A DNA stretch of 64,000 bases from Zantedeschia hybrid cultivar. Its lineage: Eukaryota > Streptophyta > Magnoliopsida > Alismatales > Araceae. The DNA is taken from contig JARZZO010000011.1 of NCBI GenBank assembly GCA_030544215.1, positions 47,179,587 through 47,243,586 of the forward strand, given 5' to 3'. The translations under genes and the position numbers were made by a program. Positions 9,747-21,639 of this stretch are shown here, piece by piece. The notes beneath the pieces were generated by a model. That model saw only the letters and a program-made list of their open reading frames with translations, had not been told where the DNA came from and did no database searches. Numbering within the stretch: position 1 is the first letter of the stretch; every line of letters starts with the position of its first letter.

Positions 9747-11312
9747 TGATGGGTTCTCGCGTTTCTCCGGATCGCTCACGCAGCGGAAAATATAAATTTA
9801 ATTAAAACAACGATCCATTTTCCGGTTTCGAATAATCCAAAAATCCGAATAACCATTAAATGGATTGTTACCTTGCGCGGATTCGAATCCGCGACCGATC
9901 GGTTCCGTCGGTGTGACACTGCGAGCCGGGCAAACGCCCGGCCTCTAGTGAAGTCCACGCGATCCTCCTCGTGGTTGATTTCCTCATGTTCCTTGTTCTT
10001 TGCAGCCTATGAGTCCTTCACCGTTCGCGGCAATGATCGCTGCAACGCGCGGACGATTTCCCGTCGGACGGGAATCAGGGAAGCGATGGAGCTGTCTTTA
10101 GAGAGAGGAGAGAGATGGGGTGCCAGAGAGAGAGAGAGGAGAGAGAGGTGGGACGGCCAGGATTTTGCAGCAGCTTGGCCTGCTCAGCCCGGTCGCTATA
10201 TTATATATTAATTACGCGATTTTTCATAAAAACCCTTAATTAATATAAAACCCACTTAAAATCCATCGCCTTGAGAATCATTTGCGTGTGACCCTCTAGG
10301 CCCAATAACCAGTTTGGTTAATGGCCCATTAAGCCCAGTGACTCATCACTGACTTGATTAATTAATTAATAACTCATATTAATTAATTAATCAACCGAAT
10401 TAATGTCGCACATTAAATTCGATCGGGCCAATTATGTTGGGTGCCAAGCAACACTGCGTGAACTCGGAAGGTATTTGGGGTTAAGTAACCCACTCTTGGA
10501 ACCTTTCCGTCGACAATTATCACGTAGATATAATCCTTCATTTGTACAATGCTCTCGAGTCAACTCAGGGTATGGTGTACTGTCAAATCCTAACCGGTCG
10601 ACTCACTTGGATCGGATGCTGCCGTATAATATCAAAAAACTCCTTTCTCGATATTATCGTCCACCTTGGCCTGGGACTTCCATACATCCTTCCTAGAGCA
10701 TTCTCTCTCTAAGTACTAAGAGCGAATGATTCCTTATTGACTCTCAATTCCCTTCAATGGTATTCCGCTGTACCCGATCTTTAGTTGTTTAAAATCTCGT
10801 GATAGAGATCATTAAACCAAGGTCAAAGCACAGAAGTCCATCGACAAGGTGTCTTTGGTGTCTCAGGTCCGAGGACCATCCACATAACTACGACAATAGA
10901 AACAAGCTAGTTGACAGTGAGGTACTATACCATCCAGCGATTCAGTCGTATCAGTTCAGTGAACTCATTCTCTAATTTGCACCTACAGATTCGTGTTAGT
11001 GTCTCCACACAAGTGACTATGAGATCAGTCACCCTCATCATATGAGCAAGAGTAATATGTATTAGTCTAACAGGATATCCGATGACCTTCTCGGATATCC
11101 TCCAACTATGAACTTTTAAGAATATGTGTGTTTAAGTGATCATTCTCACTAGTATGATCTCATCATAATCTGATCACTATCGCACATATTCACGGACTTC
11201 ATTATGAGACGATAACAACATAAATTTACACATAATGAAATAATGTCATTTTATTAATAAATGAACGAGATTTACATAGTTAGATTGGCTTGTTGGTCAC
11301 CAAAGACTAATA
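9747..11312 (-). mobile_element. Copia-1 5' LTR
   Basis: 1566 bp from TGATGGGTTCTCGC next to the primer site to AAGACTAATA beside the target duplication CGGAG. In sense orientation it would begin TG-like and end CCCATCA; the outer CA/TG pair has decayed to TA. It shares the 18-bp perfect palindrome CGCGGATTCGAATCCGCG at 9876-9893 with the 3' LTR. A polypurine/GA-rich patch is at 10095-10150. Small frames within it are not genes. Confidence 0.85.
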
Positions 11313-11317
11313 CGGAG

Positions 11318-11898
11318 TACTTTCTAAGCATAGATACATGGAACACCGGATATACATTGGCCAATGCAGGTGGTAATGCCAACTTATATGCCACCTCGTC
11401 AACTCACTATAAAATCTCAAATGGCCTAATGAATCTTGGACTCGATTTGCCCTTTTTGCTGAACTGCATCGCACCCTTAGTAGGAGACACCTTCAGAAAC
11501 ACATGATCTCCCACTTCAATTACTAGCTTTTGCCTTCTATTGTCTACATAACTCTTATGTTGGCTCTAAGTAGTGACCGACCACTTCCTGATGATATCAA
11601 TCTTCTCAAAACAATCTTGCATAATTTGTGGTCCGATCAAGCTTCTTTCACCAACCTCAGACCAATAAATAGGTAATCTATATGGTTTGCCATAGAGTGC
11701 ATCATATGGAGCCATCCCAATGCTAGAATGATAACTGTTATTATATGCAAACTCAATCAGAGGCAACTGATCATCTAAGCTACCCTGCCACTCTAGTCTG
11801 CATGCTCTCAACATGCCCTCGAGCGTCTGTATAGTCCTCTCAGACTGACCATCGATCTGAAGATGAAAAGTAGAGCTAAACTTTAGCTGTGTGGCCAA
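11318..11898 (-). pseudogene. Chromovirus integrase, C-terminal half
   Basis: The minus-strand frame 11566-11898 holds QIDGQSERTIQTLEGMLRAC, the integrase core segment with the catalytic glutamate, followed by LPLIEFAYNNSYHSSIGMAP and YDALYGKPYRLP. The downstream part (11318-11565) should lead to the GPQ/chromodomain end that reappears at 1733-1874 beyond copia-1. Integrase inserts element DNA; in chromoviruses the chromodomain directs it to heterochromatin. The copia-1 insertion, stops and a shift at about 11900 make it inactive. Family: Tekay/Del-like by motif. Confidence 0.82.
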
Positions 11899-12458
11899 TA
11901 CTTTTTGGACACTCTTTCAGAATCGAACAGTGAATCTAGAATCCCTATTTGATATGATAGAAATTGGCACATCATGTAATCGGACTATCTCATCAATATA
12001 CAATCTAGTCAACTCCTTTAATGATTGGGTCTTATGAATAGCTAGAAAATGAGAAGACTTAGTTAACTGATCCACAATCACCCATATCATATCATGCTTC
12101 TTCCTTGTCCTAGGAAAGCCAGTAATGAAGTCCATAGTGATCTGATCCCACTTCCATTGAGGTATTTCCATTGACTGCAATGGATAGCAGGTCTCTGATA
12201 TTCAACCTTCACTTGCTGACATGTCAAACACCTAGAAACAAAATATGTAATGTCTTTCTTCATACTTGACCACCAGAAATTCTTCTTCAAATCTCGATAC
12301 ATATTTGTACTCCCTGGTTGTATAGGGAATTTTGATTTATGAGCTTCAGCCAGCAATTCTTTCTTTAGCTCATCATCATTCGGCATACATAACCTATTGT
12401 TATGCGCTCCATAAAGATAACGCCACCAAATGCTCAAAGCATACACCACAACGGCCAT
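11899..12458 (-). pseudogene. Chromovirus integrase, zinc finger and core
   Basis: Two frames (12087-12458 and 11917-12180) overlap through a frameshift. The first holds the HHCC zinc-binding region (AHKSKF, FWWSSMKKDI, RCLTCQQVK), in which the second histidine, normally in IHPGS, reads Q. The second has WKWDQITMDFITGFPR with the first catalytic aspartate and ISNRDSRFT, where the usual SDRD has become SNRD. The sequence is a recognisable, dead Ty3/gypsy integrase. Confidence 0.85.
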
Positions 12459-12813
12459 CTCTAAATCATGAGTAGGGTAATTCTATTTATGATCTTTCAA
12501 TTGTCTCGATGCATATACTATAACCTTGCCATGTTGCCTAAGCACACATTCAAGACCCTTGTGTAAAGCATCCGTGTATACAACAAAACCATCAATCCCA
12601 GTTGACAAAGTGAGTATCGGAGCAGTGGTCAATCTTTACTTTAATTCTTGAAAACTTTACTCACATTCCGCTGACCAAATAAAATTTTCACCCTTACGTG
12701 TCAGCTTAGTCATTGGAGGAGCTAAGGTAGAAAACCCCTCTATGAACCTCTTGTAGTATTCAGCCAAATTAAGAAACTCCTTATTTCAACAGCAGTCTTC
12801 GAAGCTTTCCATT
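12459..12813 (-). pseudogene. Chromovirus RNase H remnant
   Basis: In shifting minus-strand frames one can read DALHKGLECVL, KVIVYASRQL and DLEMAVVVYAL, the Ty3/gypsy RNase H pattern between RT and integrase. At least two frameshifts or stops interrupt it (near 12480 and 12660). It follows RT and precedes the integrase zinc finger, the canonical gypsy order. Confidence 0.78.
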
Positions 12814-13449
12814 TCAGAATAGCTTCCACCTTTGTCGGATCCACAGAAACTCCATCTTTGGAAATAATATGCTCCCAAAATTGGAACTGCTTGAGCCAAA
12901 ACTAACATTTGTTGAATTTGGCATATAACTGAGAGCTCTGAGAATCTCTAGCACAATTTTCAAATGCCCCCTATGTGTTTCCTCACTCGGAGAATAAATC
13001 AGCACATCATCAATAAAACCCACCACAAATTGGTCAAGGTATAGCTGAAATATTCTATTCATTAGATCCATAAATGTAGCAGGGGCATTGATTAACCCAA
13101 AAGGCATAACCAAGAAATCATAATGACCATACTTGGTGCAGAAAGCCATTTTTGAAATGTCTTCATCCTTGATCCGCAATTGATAGTAACTGGATCGAAG
13201 ATCAATCTTAGAGAAGACGTTGGCTGATTGCAATTGATCAAACAAGTCTTCGATCCTCGGCAAAGGATACTTACTCTTGGTAGTGACTTGATTGATCTTG
13301 CGATAATCAATGCACAACCACATTGACCGATCCTTCTTTCGAACGAATAGCACTAGTGCATCCCATGGTGACGCACTTGGATGTATGAAGCCTTTATCTA
13401 GAAGTTCCAGCAGTTGCTTCTTCAACTCTGCCAACTCAGCAGTTGCCAT
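12814..13449 (-). pseudogene. Chromovirus reverse transcriptase
   Basis: A 211-codon minus-strand frame with the Ty3/gypsy RT series in order: KGFIHPSASPW, LCIDYRKINQVT, YPLPRIEDLFDQLQ, VFSKIDLRSSYYQLRI, FLVMPFGLINAPATFM and the catalytic FIDDVLIYSPS. It copies element RNA into DNA inside the particle. The catalytic aspartates are intact; the frame loses homology near the end (after LEILRAL) through a shift into the RNase H frame. It lies upstream of integrase, which separates gypsy from copia. The lineage is most like Tekay/Del chromoviruses. Confidence 0.88.
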
Positions 13450-14199
13450 TTGGTATGGTTCTTATAAAATGGTGCTATCCCTAGCATAAGATCAATGATG
13501 AAATCGATCTCGAGTAGGCATCACGAGAGATCATTAGAGAACAAATCGAGAAAGTCTCGAATCACCTTGATATCTTGCACCGTCTGGCTATGTCAGGCTA
13601 TGTCATTATCAATCAACACACTAGCCAAGAATGCTTCACATGCTTCTAATCAGCCTCTTGCCCTTCCTTGCAGAGACAAACATCCTACTTAGCTTTTGCC
13701 TTGGATATTAGATATAGAATTCCTTTAGGAAAGGTCCTTGGAAGATAATCTTTTTCTACAACCGTCCAACAAGGCATCATGCTTTTCCATTATGTTCATA
13801 TCCAGTATGACAACGAAATCTATCATGCCGATGACGTAGGCTTTTATAAACATATATCTATCCTAATTCTATAGTCAGTCAAGGCTGTGATAGCAATAGA
13901 TCAAATTCTCTATGACTTGGCAAACCTATGGGTGGTGTATAATCCCTTCTTTAGTTGGCTCTCTTGCTTAAAAGGATGAGGCCAATCCTCTAAGTCTAAT
14001 TATTAGAATCAGTTAAGTGCATAATCTATAAATGCATACCCAACTATCGTAGCCATATCTTGAAAATCCAATAGAGCCTAATTTAGTCCTTATATTCTAA
14101 AATTTAAACCTACCTAGACTATCTTACTCGAACTCTCAAAATCAATTGGTATGGCTTATAATCATATGGCAATGGTTAATGTTCTCTCATTATTCATAT
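13450..14199 (-). pseudogene. Chromovirus protease remnant and deleted gag
   Basis: The minus strand near 13740-13860 reads YVIGMIDFVVILDMN and then a HDALLDG block, similar to the end of the gypsy protease (DFDVILGMDWL). Only about 340 bp separate this from the primer site, so nearly all of gag and the start of protease are deleted. The rest of this stretch shows no feature. Confidence 0.6.
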
Positions 14200-14211
14200 G
14201 CTTTGATACCA
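14200..14211 (-). other. Chromovirus primer-binding site
   Basis: On the minus strand TGGTATCAAAGC, a one-base variant of the initiator tRNA-Met site TGGTATCAGAGC, three bases inside the 5' LTR. Confidence 0.8.
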
Positions 14212-14214
14212 CAT

Positions 14215-16971
14215 TATTACGCCTTTAGTCCGGTTCAGTCATTCAGACTCACTTCGGATTCAAGTTACGTAACCATGGGACGAAATAACTTACAAATTGA
14301 AGATAAATGATGAGAGACAAATAACCAAGCAATCAGCATGCCATTTACCATCATTAAATTTAAATATTTTATTATATTGATATATCGAGAATCCTCAAAT
14401 TTCATCAAATATATAGCGGAAATAAAATCTTTCAACTCACTAAAGAAATGAAAAGTATATATACTCTCTTATTTTCTACTATATCAAATCTAAAAAAATA
14501 GTAAATCTAATCCTAGATAACCGTCAAATGAGTCTGAATCAAATTCCTTAAGCAAAACTCTCTTTCTCAGCTAACTCTTCCTCCTCAGTCTCTGAAAATA
14601 CTAGTAAAGTTTATGAGTACAATCACTCAGTAGGCAAATCAACTCCATCAAATGCTAATAATATAATAATTAAAAAGTGATGATATCATATATATATATA
14701 TGATTCACAATTCTACATATAACTCAAATAAGATCATGATATAAAACAAGGTCAAATATAAATTGACAAATCACATGTGTTTTTTAATAGCAAGAATAAA
14801 TTGAACTAACTTATGGTATATAAGGCATGATTATATTCTGATTTAATTGAACAAGTCTACTAGTCATGATTAGAATATATCATATATCAAACTGAACATA
14901 TAGCAAATTTGTTATAGTATGATAACTTATCAAATTAGAGTTCATATTGTCAGAATAGCTAATCAGAATGAACATAGATTCTTAATCAAATAAGCTGGGA
15001 TCAAAATAACTAAGTATAGATGTCAAAAGAATAAACTGAGTAGATTATAAACTGAATTAAATGGATCTAAAATATTTCATAATTATGTGCCAAACAAATC
15101 AATCTAAACATATCAAATCGATATGCATCCAACTACCACATAAGGAGCCGAACAAACAAATACCAGAGCATATAGGTAAGTATGCTAAGGTCTTGACACA
15201 TGCATAACCAAGGAGTCTATTGTCCCACCTCGGATGACTGCAAACAAAACATAATCACCTGGATTTTCCCGTTGCCCATAGGTAGAACTCATCTATAGAC
15301 GCTTATGAAATGACTCTCAATCTCCTTAAGATGACAATGTTCAAATATATATTAAACAAATATGACATAAATATATTTTTACAGATTTCATAATGATCAT
15401 AGATATGAAAATTAATTTGGCATAGTGATACTTAGATATAAGAGTTAAAATACATAATTTTATATATAAAATAGTCACTTAAAAAGTCAACCTGGTCATA
15501 TAGATGGATAATCATAGTAAAGCTGAGTAAAATAGGTTGCTAGACAAAAGAATATGCTACTGAAATTTTCTCAGATTTTTAGGACAAAGAATTATAATTT
15601 TTGGCTAATAAAACTAAGTTTCAGAGATAAAATATGAACAAATAATACCAAAAATAGCAAATAGATTCATAAAATCATCAAACTTGGTGAACATGTGTAC
15701 AGGATCAAAAGAATCATATGGACAAAATTTTATATAATTTTGACATCAAACGAATGATTTATAGCATTAAATGATATATAAATAACTTAAGTCAAATTTG
15801 GTCAATTGAATAAATAGTAGAATAATAGGCAAATAAAATTTATACCAACAGTTGTAACTAGTCAAAATCGAAGTGTATTCAAAATTTCAAGTCAATCGAC
15901 TAAGGAACAAAGGAGTTATGGTGAATTAAGTTCAAGCTAAAAATTGGTGAAATGTTTTGATAATTATAGCAAAAGATCCTAATAACAATAGTCAAAGGTG
16001 CTCATAACAAAAAACATAGGCTTATGACCCCTTAACATTTAAGTAAGAATCACGTCGGGGATAGTGGATGCGTTTTGGACACGATTTTAAATTACCTCGG
16101 GTCGCGGCGCCACGTTTTAGTAAGAATTTTTTGAACTTGCATATTTCGTGAATTTGATAAAAAATTAATGAAACAAGGTGAGAATTGAGATCAGAGATGC
16201 ATATAAGTTGTGATCTAAGGCTTCTAGCACTCCAATCTTAATTTTCTTGTGATCTAAAGCTTCTCCCATGACCTCTAAACCTCAAGGAACAACAATCCAT
16301 CCATTAAAATCAATTTCCAAAGACAGTTAAATCAAAATACTTCTCTTTCTCATGAAGAACACCATGTTCTTATCTCTTATTCTGGGATTGCGTAGAGGAG
16401 GCCTTATGCAGGACCCCAAGGCCTCATATATACACTTTTTGCTTCCTAATACTACCCAAATTAAGCCCCTAAAGTTGTCAAGTCGAACTCAAACCGTAGC
16501 TTCCTTAGCCAATAAGTTAAAGCGTTCTGATTCAAACTAAGAACTTAGATTTTCATACAGAATGGATTTCCTCTCATAAACCCCCTCATATTCGACCTTA
16601 TAAACCCCCTCATATTCTAACGCAATCATCTTTCCAATATATGTGCCATGTCATTTTTGGACTTTTATGCGCGAAGTTATTGCGTTCGCAAAATAGCACT
16701 TTCTCACTGATTTCAGATCCGAAAATTTGACTAAGTGTTGGTAACCAACTAGTTTCTTAATTTGGTCATTAATGTGTTTATTGGGCTTATTTTGACTTAA
16801 TTAATGATTTACCCATTCTAAACTTATTATTATATTGTTAAATAAATATTAACTAGGTTTTCATCATTTTAGTCTATTAATTGACTTAATTAGGCTTATT
16901 TAAATCTAGTTGGGCTTAATTAACCTTGGGCCATTAACAAATTAATGGGTTAGAGATCTAGGATATATCAG
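14215..16971 (-). mobile_element. Chromovirus 5' LTR
   Basis: About 2757 bp. On the minus strand it starts TGATATATCC (16971) and ends GGCGTAATA beside the primer site; the final CA has become TA. The last 920 bp on the plus strand match 853-1719. It is AT-rich with no convincing gene. The segment near 14560-14640 (CTCTTCCTCCTCAGTCTCTG) resembles the inverse of 18530-18580 in the next remnant, suggesting related LTRs in opposite orientation. Confidence 0.8.
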
Positions 16972-18703
16972 GGCAAGAGACTCCCTGGTTCTACACAGTT
17001 AACCAAGGCCTTAGCACTTTTGCCTAGGTGCTATGGTGTTTCTGTAGGTGCTACTAATGTGATGGTTTGATGCATGCCCATTTGTTTGAAAATTTGATAG
17101 TCATTTGATGTGTACTGATTCAACACATAGATGTAGAAGTTTAAGAAATATGTGAATCTATTAAGAAACCTATTCAGATCCTAGAATCGAATATTTTTTT
17201 ATCCAAATGTTATGTTAGATCAGCTTAGACTTGTGTTGAAAATCTTCATCCTTGATATCTTGATATTATGATCAATTTTCATTATTCATCTAAATTTAGA
17301 AACTTAGTTCCATAATGATTTGATTGCAACTATGATACCTAGTTAATTTTTCAGAAGTTAATGGTTTTAGACTTTAGAAGAATCAATTAAGCCATCAGGA
17401 TACCGATTATCTGAAAGCGTGGATGTTATAAAGAGGTTCTAGACTCTAATCGATTAATAGAAGGGAGATCGATTAAGCTATTAGGGAATTCACTTCTTTT
17501 TCTTTAGTCACTAACATCAATTACAGGACCTTGTATCGATTAAGTCATCGATTAATAAGATTTCTATTTTGTTCATCTAATCGATTGTCCTATTGTTTTG
17601 ATTATGTATTTATATCTTGGTAATCGATTATTGACTTGGTATCAATTATCTTTCCTTTCAGTATTGATTAGAATATTTTGTTGTCTAATCGATCATTGAC
17701 TCAGTATCAATTATCTTTCCTTTCAATGTTGATTAGAATCTTTTGTTGTCTAATCGATTATTGACTTGGTATCGATTCTTTTGTTGCCTAATCGATTACT
17801 GACTTAGTATCGATTCTCTTTCCTTTCAATATCAATTAGAATCTTTTAATTGATTATTGATTTAAAATCGATTATCTTTCCTTTCACTATAGACTAGAAG
17901 CTTTTGTAGTCCAATCTATTATTGACTCAATATCGATTAGATTCTTTTGTTTGTCTAATCAACTATTGACTCGGCATCGATTATCTGATTTCGATAATCG
18001 ATTATATCTAGAAAACAATTGAGCCTTTTGTGGTGATTATAAAGTCCTTGTTACCTAATCAATTATCCATTGCAGTTAAGTCATCTGGTTAGCAATTAAC
18101 GTTTATTGATTAACCCCGTTGAGTTTAGTTACTTGTTCTATCTTTGTAATCAATTAACTGACTTAGCAATTGGTAAGTTAGCCTTTTTGGTCAAATTATG
18201 ACTGATTCTATTTGGCGATTATGATCCTCGTCTATTTTGATTATCTACCTATTCTTTGGAACTTTATAAATCATTCCCCTGATATCGATTATTTGAATAA
18301 TTCAAAATCTTTGAACTTTGTTGATATGTGATTTATTAAATGTTAGTAGACAATACATTTGGTTTATACATGCTATGACCATGCTTGTTATTTTCTTTCC
18401 TTTGATCCTAAATTATATGGCAGAATTGTTACTACACTAGTATGATAACTTGAGCAGTTTTCAATTATTATGTGTTTACCTTGTGATGGGTATGATATTT
18501 TCTAAGTACTTGTACTTATAAACCTACTAACCATCTCAGATACTGAGGCCGATGAGGAGGAGGAAGCTTTGTGGTGAATTTCTAACCTTTGTCATCTAAT
18601 TTATATGTCATAACCTCAGTTAAGCATGTGGGTAGCTAGCAAAGGGGTAGATTGAACTAGAACATAGAGCCTAACTAGATCCTCTTGCTTTTCAAGCTAT
18701 GGC
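16972..18703 (+). mobile_element. Gypsy LTR-like remnant
   Basis: Ends GGCTTATTACA, like gypsy LTRs of the ...GTTACA type, and carries near 18535-18575 a block (ACTGAGGCCGATGAGGAGGAGG) related to the inverse of the chromovirus LTR near 14580. The chromovirus end at 16971 abuts its left side, so its start is lost. No coding sequence is visible. The assignment rests on these two similarities only. Confidence 0.4.
17430..18020 (+). repeat. Degenerate tandem repeat with ATCGATTA motifs
   Basis: About eight units of roughly 60-75 bp built on TAATCGATTATTGACTTGG, TATCGATTATCTTTCCTTTC and TAGAATCTTTTGTTGTC. The palindromic core ATCGAT recurs more than a dozen times. Unit borders blur at both ends. 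Confidence 0.75.
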
Positions 18704-18776
18704 TTATTACACCCCCTAAACATTAGGTCGGATGACAAGCATATTGTGGAATAAGGGCCTACATGATAGTGGAAAC
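18704..18776 (+). other. Possible copia internal 3' end with polypurine-like tract
   Basis: The bases just before the copia-3 LTR (GGGCCTACATGATAGTGGAAAC) look like the polypurine region preceding copia 3' LTRs (GGCTTAGTCGAAGTGGGAT in copia-4). If so the LTR has internal sequence on both sides. Short and degenerate; low weight. Confidence 0.3.
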
Positions 18777-20030
18777 TATAAGTTCTATGTATGACCTATA
18801 AGCTAATCAAACTTATTTTTGTTCATTTATTTAATGGCAATAAACATCCCTTATGTGTAAACCATTTCTCTCTTATTATTCGTATCATAATAAGGTCCAT
18901 GAATGTTTGCAATGACCGTCAGATTGTGATAAGATCATAATAATGAAACAGACAATCTATAAACATACATTATTAATGGTTCATAGTCAAAGGATATCTG
19001 TGAAGGGCATCATATACTTAATATGACTAGTACATGTTACTCTAGCTCATACGATGAGGGTGATTGTTCTCATAGTCATTTGTGTGGAGACACTATGTTG
19101 AACTTGTAGGTGCTCATTGATGAATGAGTTTACTGAACTGATTTGGTATGGATCGCTGGATGCTAAGTTGCTTGACTATCAACCAGCTTGATCCATCGTC
19201 ACAGTAGCATGGATGGTCCTTAGGCCTGAGACACCAAAGACACCTTGTCGGTGGACTTCTGGACTTTCACCTTGGCTTATGGCTCCCTAACTACGGGGTC
19301 CTAATCAGTTATGTGATCGGTTTCAACGGAAGACTTTCGAAGGTAATTGTATATAATATGGAATCATTTGCTCTCAGTAATTAAGACAGAATGCTCCAGG
19401 TTAGATGCACAGGAGTCCCTGGCCAAGGCATACACTATATCAGAAAAGAGTTTTGTAGTATTGTACAGACGCATCAAATCCAAATAAGTCGACCAGTTAG
19501 GATTTGACAATTGACCATGCCCTAAGTTAACTCATGAGCATTGTATGGATGAAGGATTAAATCCATGCAGTAACTGTGGATAGACAGGTTCCTTAAGCGG
19601 GTTGCCGAACCCCATTGCTTTTCGAGATCATGCGGTGTTGCTTAGCACCCAATATGATCAGAAACCTGGTCAATTATCGTGAGATGATAATTCGACTAAG
19701 TAATTGATATTAATTAATTACAATAAGTCGATAAGTTGTTATTGGGCTTAATAGGTGAAAAACTGGATTGGTACTTGGGCCTAGAGGGTCACACGCACAA
19801 AGGTTCTTAGTTCAGGATATTTAGTAGGTTTTATATTAAGTAAGGGGACTTAATATATATATTAGCTGTGAGAGAACCCCGAGCCAAGCTCTATGGTTGT
19901 CTCCTGCTGGCTACCCCCCTCTCTCCTCTGCTCTGGGTGCTCCCACCTGGTGCTTCCCCAAGCTACGCTCCGGTGCGTGCATGACTCTCGCCTTCCAGGA
20001 GATCTCCGTCGGCATGCCATCGACACTATC
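18777..20030 (+). mobile_element. Copia-3 5' LTR, 3' end deleted
   Basis: Aligns in reverse orientation with 9960-11312 and 25100-26514; shared blocks include ATGAGGGTGATTG..CTCATAGTCA (19050), CACCAAAGACACCTTGTCGG (19225) and GGCCTAGAGGGTCACACGC (19778). The palindrome and primer site expected at its right end are missing; at about 20030 it passes into leader sequence. Confidence 0.75.
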
Positions 20031-21639
20031 ATAGTGGAGGAAAAGAACTAATTCATACGATGAATTGGGATGATAAATCATGTTTTATTTCTATAAAAAT
20101 TGAAATTTTGGGGTTTTTCTCATGTTCTTCACACAGATGAAGAACGGGTTTGTGCACATGTATTTGGGGCCACCTTTGGCTATCACCAACATCACCAGTG
20201 TGACCGGCGGTGACTGCTAGTCATTGTCGGCGTTGAGGGCGATGGTAGTGACCGGCGGCGCCTCCCCTCCCCTCTTCCTTCTCTCATGTGATGAGGAGAA
20301 GGAGGAGGGTGGGAGGGGGCATGCTGGCTAGCCGTGGCACCGTCAGACCAGTCAGGGACGGTAGGGGGGGGGGGGGGGAGTGGCTGCGGCTTTGCCCTAC
20401 CCTCCAGCACACATAGCGTAGGGGCTGGGCCGAGTCCAGTTGGGCAGGCCCTGCCTAGGCCGGGTCCGAGTCAGGCTAGGTCCTTTAGGGGGCCGGCCTA
20501 GCTTCGCTAGAGGGCCGAGGCATAGTCGAACTGGCCCAGGACAGCCTAATTTATTTCCACGGGGGCCTATTTAAAATATAAATACAAATATAAATTATTT
20601 TAAATAATTTTTTTTTAAATTCCTTTTATTAGGCCCAAATTAAAGGTTTGATATTTAAGTTAATTAACAATTATTGTTAATTAAATTTTCATTAGTCTAA
20701 TTGTTAGATTAATGTTAATTAACATTTATAAATGTCCTAAATGTGCCTGGAAATTCTAGAATATTATTTCAACATGTTGTTGCACGTGAGATATGTTGCT
20801 AAATGCTTTCTAATTTGGAACTAAAAGTATGTCTAGGAAAATATGGAATTTTGAAAATTCAAATTTTATCTCAATTTTGATTGGAACCTAATTTGGTGAA
20901 AATCAAAATTAACTTATTTTAGAAAATTTTAGGCCACTTGTGATGTGTCCTCTCATGTGTGGATGGTTAAGAGTTAATCGTGGTCATGGATATGCATGTT
21001 TAATTTATGTCATGTGATGATATGGATGACTATGGATGTGTTGAATGGTTCGAGGTTAATTAAGTGTTAATTAATGTGGCTTGCATGCCAGTCCTCTCCC
21101 TCTATTTTTTCCAATGTATTTCTAGCTCCGTCCTTTGATGTACTCCGCCATAAGGCTTTCTATCATATTGATGTACATTTTGACAATTGTATCAAAGTCA
21201 ATTATTATAATTGATCGTGATGGAAGGAGGAGCAAGGATGATCCACAGATGCAACTGTGAAGACTGTGGAGATGAGATCACCAGCCTTATGTTTGCGTTT
21301 TCATTTTGATATAATTGTTATATTGAAATATCTACTATTGACTATATGACTCTAGTCTAATCACCGTACTATCTATGACCACACTAAATGAACATGTATC
21401 ATTTGATACATAGTTTGTTTATTTGATTACGAATCAAATTATTATCTAGGCATAGATAAATATATTGGATATATTTACAATCTATCACCTAAGATGAGAT
21501 CAACATAAAATTATATAATACAATCTCTTGTTTATTCATATTTAAGCCGCAGTACAGTAGTTAAGAACTAACTGCGTTGCCTATCCATCATTATAGCTTT
21601 AGAATTTGGATTTAGATAGTGTAGGTTTGTAGTGCTATC
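20031..21639 (+). other. Copia-3 leader, non-coding
   Basis: Counterpart of 7500-9640 in copia-1: GTTCTTCACACAGATGAAGA near 20130, a GC-rich block 20180-20560 with a 15-base G run (20364-20378), a short AT-rich part near 20590-20740, and GGATGATCCACAG near 21235. The AT-rich hairpin array is much shorter than in copia-1 and copia-2. No gene is supported; the frame at 20192-20410 is a composition artefact. Confidence 0.6.

Larger units (their letters stand above)
1880..11312 (-). mobile_element. Copia-1: complete but deleted Ty1/copia element
   Basis: A minus-strand element bounded by the 5-bp target duplication CGGAG (1875-1879 and 11313-11317). In its own reading order it has a 5' LTR (9747-11312), a tRNA-iMet primer site (9733-9745), a long structured leader (about 6960-9732), remnants of gag, the integrase end, RT and RNase H, and a shortened 3' LTR (1880-2962). 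A solo LTR of another family (3898-5545) is inserted in RT. Gag core, protease and integrase core are missing, so it was non-autonomous or has since been deleted. It is inserted in the integrase/chromodomain part of the chromovirus. RT motifs and the 1.57-kb LTR suggest the Tork/Angela side of copia. Confidence 0.88.

Noticed and set aside
9876..9893. tRNA gene at the GATTCGAATCC palindrome
   Set aside because: It looks like a T-arm/B box, but no acceptor stem, D arm or A box at the right distance could be folded around it.
20192..20410. 72-codon Pro-rich minus-strand frame
   Set aside because: A composition artefact in the GC-rich leader block that includes a 15-base G run.
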